A DNA stretch of 64,000 nucleotides, taken from the NCBI GenBank assembly GCA_035547915.1, contig DASZTS010000023.1:124001-188000 (forward strand), written 5' to 3'. The translations under genes were made by a program, and so were the position numbers. This document shows positions 43,459-50,359 of this stretch, piece by piece (positions within the stretch are counted from its first letter, which is position 1; every line of letters begins with the position of its first letter). Under the pieces are notes generated by a model that did not search any database, was not told the origin of the DNA, and saw nothing but the letters and a program-made list of their open reading frames with translations. Origin of the DNA: DASSFG01 sp035547915. Its GTDB lineage: Bacteria; Planctomycetota; Planctomycetia; Pirellulales; JAICIG01.

Positions 43459-45276
43459 ATGCACAACAAAAAGGGCGGCGGCATTCGGACTCATGAAGCG
43501 CGAGTGCGCTTCTTCGCCATCGATGCCGACTTATTGCTCGTCTTCGGTTTCGACGGGTTCTGCCGAGAGATCAGCCCCACCTGCGAACTCACGCTCGGTT
43601 GGACGCCCGCCGAGTTCACTTCCCGACCGTGGCAAGAATTCTTACATCCCGACGACCGGGCAGCCACGCTGGAATTAGACCAGCGGGTGAAGCAGGGGCA
43701 CGAGATCTTGTCCTTCGAGAATCGCTTTCGCCACAAAGACGGTTCGTACCGTTGGCTGAACTGGAAGGCGAAACCCGTCCCGGCCGAACGTATCGTCTAT
43801 GCCGGCGCGACCGATGTGACGGACCGGAAGCAATCTGAATTGCTGCGAGCGGGACAGCACCAGGTCTTGGAAATGATTGCCACGGGGAAGCCCTTGGCAG
43901 ACGTGCTGGCGGCGGTTTGTCGCGTCATTGAGCAACAGGAACCGGGCTTGCTGTGCTCGATCGTGCTCACTGACTACGCCCGGCAGCAAATGGGGACCGG
44001 CTACGGGCCGTCTTTGCCCGCATCGCTCATCTCGGCATTGCAAGGTGTGCCGATAAGCCCCCCCTACGCGTGCCCGTGTTGCCAGGCGCTCCACTGCGGC
44101 CAGGAAGTGTTGGTGGCCGATATCGAGGGCGACCGTCGCTGGTCGTCGTCATGGCGCGACCTGATGTTGAGCCAAGACCTGCGGGCGTGCCGCTCGATTC
44201 CGATTCGCGGCTCTAACGGTAACGTTTTGGCGTCGGTGGCCCTCTTCCGCCGTCAGGCGGGAGATCCCGGCCCGGCCAACAAGGAGCGGTTGAGCATCGC
44301 CACGCGCCTGGCGGGCATCGCCATCGAACGGCGGCAGGCCGGGGAGCAGCCCGACTTCAGCCATATCAGCCACGGAAAGGTCGATCTCCGCATAGAGCGG
44401 GTCGAGCTGACCACGGTCGTGGAGCACACCGTCGAAACGAGTCGCCCGGTCCTCCAACAGTCGGGGCACGACCTGACGACCGACGTCCCACCCGGCTCGA
44501 TCTACGTAGACGCCGACCCGACTCGGCTGAGCCAGGTCTTCTCGAATCTGCTGAACAACGCTGCCAAATACACCGAGCGCGGCGGGCGAATTCGACTGAT
44601 CGTGCGACAGGAGGGCGGCGAAGTGATCGTCGGCGTGAAGGACAATGGGATCGGTATTCCGGCCGATATGTTGCCGAACGTTTTCGATATGTTCATGCAG
44701 GTCGACCGCAACCTAGAGCGGTCGCAGGCCGGTTTGGGAGTCGGGCTCTCCATCGTCAAGCGGCTCGTCGAGATGCACAACGGATCGGTCGAGGCCCGCA
44801 GCGACGGCCACGGCATGGGGAGCGAGTTCTTGGTCCGCCTGCCCGTGGTCTTGTCGATCACGCCGCCGAAGGAAGACAAAGCGACGACTCTCCCCTCGTC
44901 GAATGGCCAACGCGTCTTGGTGGTCGACGACAATCGAGACGCCGCAGTCAGCCTGGCGATGATGCTCAAGCTCTTGGGCCACGAGGTGAACACGGCGCAC
45001 GATGGGCTGGAGGCGCTCGACGTGGCCGCCGCCTTCCTGCCCGACCTGATCCTACTCGATATCGGCATGCCGAGGCTCAACGGCTTTGAAACGGCCAAGC
45101 GCATCCGTGCACTACCCTGGGGGAAGGGAGTCAGGCTCGTGGCGCTGACGGGTTGGGGGCAGGACGAAGACCGCCGGAAATCGCAGGAGGTCGGCTTCGA
45201 TTCGCACATGGTCAAGCCTATCGACTTCGCGGCCCTCCAGAAGCTGCTGGCCGCCCTGCAAGTGAAGACCGCCTGA
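43459..45276 (+). CDS. PAS-GAF hybrid histidine kinase lacking the HisKA domain
   Basis: The 605-residue protein has a PAS domain (about 15-130, with FLHPDDRAATLEL), a GAF-like domain (about 145-290, with PYACPCCQALHCGQ), an HATPase_c domain (N-box FSNLLNNAAKYTERGG, G1 VKDNGIGIP, G2 GLGVGLSIVKRLVEMHNG) and a C-terminal receiver (LVVDDNRDAA, LILLDIGMPRLNG). The expected HisKA domain between GAF and HATPase is missing: IAIERRQAGEQ is followed directly by DFSHISHGKVDLR, which corresponds to the end of the HisKA region in relatives. The phosphoacceptor His is therefore gone and cis autophosphorylation is unlikely. ATG 43459 follows GGAGAGG. No membrane segment is present. Confidence 0.85.
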   Translation: MHNKKGGGIRTHEARVRFFAIDADLLLVFGFDGFCREISPTCELTLGWTPAEFTSRPWQEFLHPDDRAATLELDQRVKQGHEILSFENRFRHKDGSYRWLNWKAKPVPAERIVYAGATDVTDRKQSELLRAGQHQVLEMIATGKPLADVLAAVCRVIEQQEPGLLCSIVLTDYARQQMGTGYGPSLPASLISALQGVPISPPYACPCCQALHCGQEVLVADIEGDRRWSSSWRDLMLSQDLRACRSIPIRGSNGNVLASVALFRRQAGDPGPANKERLSIATRLAGIAIERRQAGEQPDFSHISHGKVDLRIERVELTTVVEHTVETSRPVLQQSGHDLTTDVPPGSIYVDADPTRLSQVFSNLLNNAAKYTERGGRIRLIVRQEGGEVIVGVKDNGIGIPADMLPNVFDMFMQVDRNLERSQAGLGVGLSIVKRLVEMHNGSVEARSDGHGMGSEFLVRLPVVLSITPPKEDKATTLPSSNGQRVLVVDDNRDAAVSLAMMLKLLGHEVNTAHDGLEALDVAAAFLPDLILLDIGMPRLNGFETAKRIRALPWGKGVRLVALTGWGQDEDRRKSQEVGFDSHMVKPIDFAALQKLLAALQVKTA

Positions 45277-45342
45277 GGGGGAAACCGGCGATACGTCAGC
45301 GCGACGCGCACCTCACATCCTTCCGGATATCCGAGAAACGAA

Positions 45343-45936
45343 TTGGCCTCTCCCACGCGACCTCCGCTCGGCATCCCCAACGGCAGCGTGCGTGCTCTGC
45401 TCACGCTCCAGATCGTGGCCGTCGTGAGCTACCAACTCGTCATGGGCCACGAGATCGAGCCGGTTTGGACCGAACTGCTCATGATCGTGCTGGCCCATTA
45501 CTTCACGTCGCGGCGGTTCGTCCATCTGGCGCCCGAGGTGCTGAAGCATCTGGAAGACGAAGGGCACATCGAGGTGGAACGCCACCCTCTGTTCCTGCCA
45601 CGCTATAGCGTCCGTTTGCTGCTCGTTGCGGCGTTTGCCGGGTTGGCGGTTTACCTATATCGGAACGGACAGATTCTGAACCCCGACGCACTATCGATCC
45701 TGGGCGTCGTCTTTTCGTATCTGTTGGGCGTTGCCGCACGCGGTGTGCTGAATTGGTTCAGCGGCGACCATCAGGCGCGTCCCGCCCAACTCTGGGAAGA
45801 CATGAAGGCGTTGGCCGTGCTCGCGGCGATGGCCTTCACGGCTGGCGGCTATTTGCTCGGCCTCGAAGATCGATTGCCCCATGTCTTTCGCAACGGCACG
45901 CTCGGCCTGGTGCTGTTCTACTTCGGCTCACGCTGA
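45343..45936 (+). CDS. Hypothetical integral membrane protein
   Basis: This 197-residue protein has about four or five hydrophobic segments (VRALLTLQIVAVVSYQLV, YSVRLLLVAAFAGLAVYLY, LSILGVVFSYLLGVAARGV and two near the C-terminus) and short polar loops. No family is recognised. The start is TTG 45343 with a weak GAGAAA upstream, chosen because ASPTRPPLGIPNGSVRALL reads as a cytoplasmic N-terminus. It follows the kinase by 66 bases and precedes the cytochrome-like gene by about 100 bases. Confidence 0.55.
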   Translation: MASPTRPPLGIPNGSVRALLTLQIVAVVSYQLVMGHEIEPVWTELLMIVLAHYFTSRRFVHLAPEVLKHLEDEGHIEVERHPLFLPRYSVRLLLVAAFAGLAVYLYRNGQILNPDALSILGVVFSYLLGVAARGVLNWFSGDHQARPAQLWEDMKALAVLAAMAFTAGGYLLGLEDRLPHVFRNGTLGLVLFYFGSR

Positions 45937-46033
45937 GGTGCCATGACGCGTGCCGCGCCCGATTGACTCCGCTCGGCCGCCTCTCGACAATCCAGCCTGA
46001 GACGCGGCCTACGAATTAGGAAAGAACCCTCCC

Positions 46034-47476
46034 ATGCGACCGGTTCTGCTGCTCGCCTGTTCGGTGCCGGTGTTGGCATGGACGTTTCCCGTTCTCCGGG
46101 CAGCCGAGTTCGAAGAAGACGATCCCGACTACTATCACACCGGCGAGTTGGCCGGATCGCTCCGCTCGGCCGAGCCCCTCCCGCTCTTCGACGCCGATCG
46201 GCAGCATCTCTGGAACCGAATCTTCGCGGCCGTGACCATCCGCCCGAGCCGGCTTCCTTCTGTGCGAGGCGGCCCGCCGGTCGCGCGGATCGAAGGCGGA
46301 GACCGGATCGAGTTCTTCGGTTGGGGAGGGACGACCTACTGGGACGAAGCGGCCAACATCGCGCGGCTCACCGGGTTGCTCGACGAGTTTCTTGCGCACG
46401 AGGGAGCAAAACTCTCGACCGATCCGTTGAAATGCGTGCTGTTGCAGCACGACCTGTGGACGCTGTTCGATTTCCTGATGGTTCGTCATATCGCGCGGCA
46501 GGGAGATTTCGAAACGCGTCAGCGCCGCGACATGCTGTGCCGCAAACTGGCCCGCGCAATTCAAGCGCTGGCCTTACCCGCCGAAATGCTGACGAGCCTG
46601 CCCGACAATTATGCGATGGCCGTTCGATCGGGACGGTTCGCCGGCGCGCACGACTTCGACCCGCAGCGCGACTACCTTCCGCCGCACCTCTTGTCGGGCG
46701 ATGACGAGTGGCAGGAGTTCGATTTCTATCAGGCGCAGCGTTCGGAAGATGTCGAACGCCGCTATGTGTTTCTGCACATGCGGGCCTTCCAGGGACGGTC
46801 CTATTTCCGTGTCTTTTGTCGTTTTCCGGGGGGACGGTCGCAGTTGGAAAGCTACCTGCGCGAGCTCGAGGCCAAGGGGATCGATTGGCGGGCTTCGGCC
46901 CAGCACGGCAGTATCATCCTCAAGCCGGGGGCGCCGGAACTGCCGGCAGGGACGGAGGTGGCCCTCGTGCAATTCCTGATCGCGCTCGATACGAAGCGGC
47001 AACTCGTTCCGACCTCCCTCGTCGAATCGGTGCGCATGCTGATCTTCAAGAAGGGCGATGGACGCACCGATCCCAGCACCAACCTCGGAAACGGCGTGAA
47101 TGCCGCCAAGTACACGCTCAAGCGGCGCCTCGCACTGGCGGAAGGGGGAATGCGGCACGGCGGTCTGCACCGCGAGCCGGACGATCTGCCGGTCTATCGC
47201 GTGCTCTTCGAAAACGAAGCGGCCCGTGATTGGGGGTCGCGCGGCCGCTATCACCGCCTGACGGCCGATTGCCTCGCGTGCCACTCGGGTTCGGGGCAGG
47301 CGGGCGTGCAGACGATCGGCTCGCTGATCAACACGGCCAGCGTCGATTCCGGGGCCGCGCTGGGCGTCGCGCACCCTCTCGCCGCCGGCGCGCCCAGCCC
47401 CCACCCCGCACGGACCGTGAAGTGGAAGACCACGGAAGAGACCTACCGCCGCCTGCTCGAATACTTGGAAGAGTGA
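46034..47476 (+). CDS. Secreted protein with a single CxxCH haem-binding motif
   Basis: The 480-residue protein begins with a signal peptide (MRPVLLLACSVPVLAWTFPVLRAAEF) and has one CLACH motif (C413, C416, H417) near the C-terminus, which fits covalent haem c. The bulk, 390 residues upstream, has no recognised fold. The protein resembles secreted planctomycete proteins in which a haem-binding segment follows a long unknown domain. It could also be a non-haem protein with a chance motif, since only a single CxxCH is present. The start ATG follows AGGAAAG by about nine bases. It is convergent with the SDR gene, only 1 base apart. Confidence 0.7.
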   Translation: MRPVLLLACSVPVLAWTFPVLRAAEFEEDDPDYYHTGELAGSLRSAEPLPLFDADRQHLWNRIFAAVTIRPSRLPSVRGGPPVARIEGGDRIEFFGWGGTTYWDEAANIARLTGLLDEFLAHEGAKLSTDPLKCVLLQHDLWTLFDFLMVRHIARQGDFETRQRRDMLCRKLARAIQALALPAEMLTSLPDNYAMAVRSGRFAGAHDFDPQRDYLPPHLLSGDDEWQEFDFYQAQRSEDVERRYVFLHMRAFQGRSYFRVFCRFPGGRSQLESYLRELEAKGIDWRASAQHGSIILKPGAPELPAGTEVALVQFLIALDTKRQLVPTSLVESVRMLIFKKGDGRTDPSTNLGNGVNAAKYTLKRRLALAEGGMRHGGLHREPDDLPVYRVLFENEAARDWGSRGRYHRLTADCLACHSGSGQAGVQTIGSLINTASVDSGAALGVAHPLAAGAPSPHPARTVKWKTTEETYRRLLEYLEE

Positions 47477-47477
47477 C

Positions 47478-48263
47478 CTATGCCATCGGCGGGACCCCGA
47501 GCGATTTGCCGCCGTCGATCGCCACCGCGGTGCCAGTGACCATGGCGGCCGCATCGCTGACGAGATACAGCACCGACTGAGCCACTTCTGCGGGATCGAT
47601 CATTCGGCCATGTGCGCGGGCCAACGGACTGGCGGCGATGAAGCGCCGCTTCGTCGCTTCGGGATCGGCGGCCGCGGCCAGGTCGGCATTCATCATCCCC
47701 GTATCGCCCACCGGACCAGGACACACGGCGTTGACGCGGATCTTGTCGGCGGCGTGGCACAACGCCAGGCATTTGGTAAGCGCGATCAAGGCGGCCTTGC
47801 TGGTCGAATAGACCGGATCGTGCGCCCGCGGCAAGAGCCCGGCGTTGCTCGAAATGTTGACGATCGCACCGCCGCCCGATTGGCGCATGGGGCCGATGGC
47901 GTGTTTGGCGGCGAGGAAGGCCCCCTTCAGATTCGTATCGAGACAGGCGTCCCACTCCGCCTCGCTCACCGCCGGGATCTGTTTGACCAGCCCAACGCCG
48001 GCGCTATGCACGAGGATGTCGAGCCGGCTGCCGCTCCGCGTCGCGGCTTCGACGAGACGCACGACGTCGGCCTCACGGCGGACATCGCAGGCCAATTGGG
48101 TGATTCCCAGCGGCTCGAAAAGCGCAGCGTTCTCTTGGTTGGGGTGCAGATCGCCTATCCACACCTTCGCACCGTGACGCGCCAGCAGCAGGGCTGTGGC
48201 CCGCCCGATGCCGCTGGCTCCGCCCGTGACGACCGCGACGCGTTGCGATAAATCGAGCGACAA
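47478..48263 (-). CDS. Short-chain dehydrogenase/reductase
   Basis: The 261-residue classical SDR has the cofactor motif TGGASGIGRA, the NAG-type block LVHSAGVG, catalytic NISSNAG Ser region, YSTSK with the Tyr-Lys pair, and VNAVCPGPV. Asp in WIGDLHP after the second strand favours NAD(H) over NADP(H). No neighbour indicates a substrate. The family is broad; a specific role such as 3-hydroxyacid or sugar oxidation cannot be assigned. It ends one base from the cytochrome-like gene. Confidence 0.92.
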   Translation of the reverse strand: MSLDLSQRVAVVTGGASGIGRATALLLARHGAKVWIGDLHPNQENAALFEPLGITQLACDVRREADVVRLVEAATRSGSRLDILVHSAGVGLVKQIPAVSEAEWDACLDTNLKGAFLAAKHAIGPMRQSGGGAIVNISSNAGLLPRAHDPVYSTSKAALIALTKCLALCHAADKIRVNAVCPGPVGDTGMMNADLAAAADPEATKRRFIAASPLARAHGRMIDPAEVAQSVLYLVSDAAAMVTGTAVAIDGGKSLGVPPMA

Positions 48264-48348
48264 ATTGGCACCTCCCCGATGGTCCCAGTTGGAAGTGCCG
48301 GTATTCTACAGCAACACGGCCGACTTTTTTGGCCGTCGCGATCGGCTT

Positions 48349-48507
48349 TCAGCCGCTCTTGCGGGAGCCACGGCCGCGAATGACCGGAGAGGGGCGCCAA
48401 GCGCTGATTCTCGCGGTCAGGCCGCCCATGGCGATCGGCGAGGTCGTCTGCTTCCAGGTGTGTCGTGCCGCCAAAATCCGGTCGTCGTCGCGTGTCTGCG
48501 GGTTCAT
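48349..48507 (-). CDS. Possible small protein of 52 residues
   Basis: ATG 48507 is preceded by AAAGGA nine bases upstream and opens a 52-codon frame (MNPQTRDDDRILAARHTWK onward) ending GRGSRKSG. It is charged, with no signal peptide and no family recognised. The gene is close behind the next small gene on the same strand (116 bases apart). Support is the ribosome-binding site and the open frame only; in GC-rich DNA such frames also occur by chance. Confidence 0.3.
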   Translation of the reverse strand: MNPQTRDDDRILAARHTWKQTTSPIAMGGLTARISAWRPSPVIRGRGSRKSG

Positions 48508-48623
48508 GAGTTTTGTCCTTTCGTTTCGCGGCTCAGCCGGGAGCACCGGGCGAAGCTAGTCGGCGTTCAATGCTCGCCCGAGCGATGGTGCTGTGCACGT
48601 GCCATCGCTGGACGGGCAACGAA

Positions 48624-48791
48624 TCAGGCGGACGCTGTCGCGGGCGGGTTCGACTCGCTCCGATCGGCCGACCCGTTGTCTTGCGATGCGGTCGCCTTGG
48701 CGGGTTTTCGTTCGTTCCGGCGGGCGAGGAACGCCTCGAGCATATTGATCCTGGCTCGGGCGTCGGGGGGCAAGGAAAAGGCAGCGCTCAT
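48624..48791 (-). CDS. Possible small protein of 55 residues
   Basis: ATG 48791 follows an AGGAG seven bases upstream, and the frame of 55 codons starts MSAAFSLPPDARARINMLE and continues with FLARRNERKPAK, then a Ser/Thr/Ala-rich tail. It is hydrophilic and probably cytoplasmic. I do not recognise it, but the ribosome-binding site is good. It might be expressed together with the 48.35 kb small gene downstream. The 225 bases up to the membrane-protein gene at 49018 hold nothing I can identify. Confidence 0.4.
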   Translation of the reverse strand: MSAAFSLPPDARARINMLEAFLARRNERKPAKATASQDNGSADRSESNPPATASA

Positions 48792-49017
48792 CGTTGTTAC
48801 TCCTATTGTCTTTTGCTGTTTGTCTTTTGCTGTCGGACGCGGTGCGGCTCGTGCATTTATCGTTCCAAACTGATCGGGAACCGGAATAGCCACCGCGAGG
48901 GACCAATGGTTGCCAAGTGCCGGGGCCAACACCATTCCCAGGAGACACAGCTATCGGCCGCGGCGTGACTCCCGTCAAATGGAATCGTCGGGGTCTGCCG
49001 ATGGCCGGAGGACGAGC

Positions 49018-49620
49018 ATGTTGTTGGTCGGTAAATGGCCGGCGCAGGAGCGAGAGGTCGAACGACTGCGCGGCGGCTTCGGCGGCGCTTTTGGCTGGCT
49101 GGCACTCGTTCTCTCCGTCCTGGTCGGAGTGCCGATGGCGTTCCTCGCCCTGCTCACGCTCACCGCCGGCGAAGGGTTGGCGGGGCTCTGCTGCGGATCG
49201 TTCACCTTGTTGGCCGCGTTCTGTGGCCTTTGGCCACTGCTCCGCTCGTCGACGTACGTGCTCACGAACCGCCGGCTGATCGTTGCCCCGCGCTTCGGCT
49301 CGACCGTGGCCATCCCGCTCTCGCAGCTCGACCGAGGCAAAATCACCGTCGATCCGCTGACGTCGAGCCTGACGCTGCACAGCGAACGACCCATCGTGCT
49401 GCGATATATCCGTCGCAGTCGTCAGTTGTGGGGCTTGTTGCTCGTGGTTTCGCATGCTCGCCAAGCTCAAGACGACCTCTTCGTCGACCCAACACAAAGA
49501 TCTCCGCAAGATCAACGAGCCCCGCTTCGATCGGTGACCGCCGAGACACGCGGCTACAGCGAAAAAAAGATCAATTCGCTATGCATTTTGTTTGGCAAAG
49601 GCGATCGGCGGAGTCAATAA
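49018..49620 (+). CDS. Bacterial PH-domain membrane protein
   Basis: The 200-residue protein has two membrane segments (about 25-47 and 52-76) and then a bacterial PH-like domain: STYVLTNRRLIVAPRFGSTVAIPLSQLD gives the TNRRLIV signature (shown in part) and PLTSSLTLHSE follows. Such domains bind lipids or partner proteins, with unknown roles. A GGAGGA nine bases upstream decides ATG 49018. It is followed after 33 bases by the ECF sigma gene, so it may be part of the same transcript. The last 60 residues are polar and unlike the family, ending LFGKGDRRSQ. Confidence 0.7.
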   Translation: MLLVGKWPAQEREVERLRGGFGGAFGWLALVLSVLVGVPMAFLALLTLTAGEGLAGLCCGSFTLLAAFCGLWPLLRSSTYVLTNRRLIVAPRFGSTVAIPLSQLDRGKITVDPLTSSLTLHSERPIVLRYIRRSRQLWGLLLVVSHARQAQDDLFVDPTQRSPQDQRAPLRSVTAETRGYSEKKINSLCILFGKGDRRSQ

Positions 49621-49653
49621 TTATGCGCACCGTCCAAAGGAATTCGGTCGCCC

Positions 49654-50277
49654 ATGCCGGTCGGGGAACCATTCGCACACATCGGACGAGACACTTCGGG
49701 TTCGACCGCGTCGAGCCTGATCCGCCTGTTGCGCGGTGAATCGCCGGCCGCTTGGACACGCTTTGCGGCGATTTATACTCCCTTGGTCTACCGTTGGGTG
49801 CGGCAGGCCGGTGTCTCCACAGACGATGCGGCCGACGTCGTGCAAGACGTCTTCCAAGGCGTTGCCCGGCAGATCGCCCAATTTCGCCACGAGAAGCCGG
49901 GTGATACGTTCCGCGGCTGGCTGCACGCCATCACGCGTCACAAGGTTTGCGACCATTTTCGCCGCCGCCGCGATCAGATTGACCCCGTCGGCGGAACCGA
50001 CATGCAGGCCCGTCTGGCGGCGGTTGCAGCCGAAGTGGGCGACTCGAGCCACGAGTTGTGCCATGCCGACGACCGTGCGCTCGTCGTGCGCAACACCGTC
50101 GAGCAGATTCGCGGCGAGTTCCAACCGACGACCTGGACCGCCTTTTGGCGGCTGGCAATCGAAGGTCATCCGGCCGCCGAAATCGGTCGCGATCTGGGTT
50201 TGACCGCAAAAGCGGTCCGACAGGCAAAGTATCGAGTGCTCAAGAGGTTGCGCGACGAACTGAGTTCGCTCGAATGA
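49654..50277 (+). CDS. ECF-type RNA polymerase sigma factor
   Basis: The 207-residue protein has sigma-70 region 2 (WTRFAAIYTPLVYRWVRQAG with DAADVVQDVF, FRGWLHAITRHKVCDHFRRR) and region 4 (TWTAFWRLAIEGHPAAEIGRDLGLTAKAVRQAKYRVLKRL; quoted here as its ends) with a helix-turn-helix. The N-terminal 'FRGWLHAITRHK' form is characteristic of planctomycete ECF factors. It lies 82 bases before the Ser/Thr kinase gene, whose N-terminus holds a zinc-binding anti-sigma-like motif, so the kinase may hold this sigma factor inactive. The start is ATG 49654, with no strong ribosome-binding site. Confidence 0.92.
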   Translation: MPVGEPFAHIGRDTSGSTASSLIRLLRGESPAAWTRFAAIYTPLVYRWVRQAGVSTDDAADVVQDVFQGVARQIAQFRHEKPGDTFRGWLHAITRHKVCDHFRRRRDQIDPVGGTDMQARLAAVAAEVGDSSHELCHADDRALVVRNTVEQIRGEFQPTTWTAFWRLAIEGHPAAEIGRDLGLTAKAVRQAKYRVLKRLRDELSSLE

Positions 50278-50359
50278 TGCTGGCCCGGTGGCGACGGTTC
50301 AGCGCGTGGCGCGCCGGCGATGTATTAGGAGGGAGGCGCTCACTCAAAGGCAAGAGGCT

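Noticed and set aside
43142..43678. Plus-strand frame of 178 codons before the histidine kinase
   Set aside because: No ribosome-binding site or motif, and it overlaps the kinase start out of frame.
48196..48873. Plus-strand frame of 225 codons
   Set aside because: It starts inside the SDR gene antisense, lacks a start signal and crosses the two small genes on the other strand.
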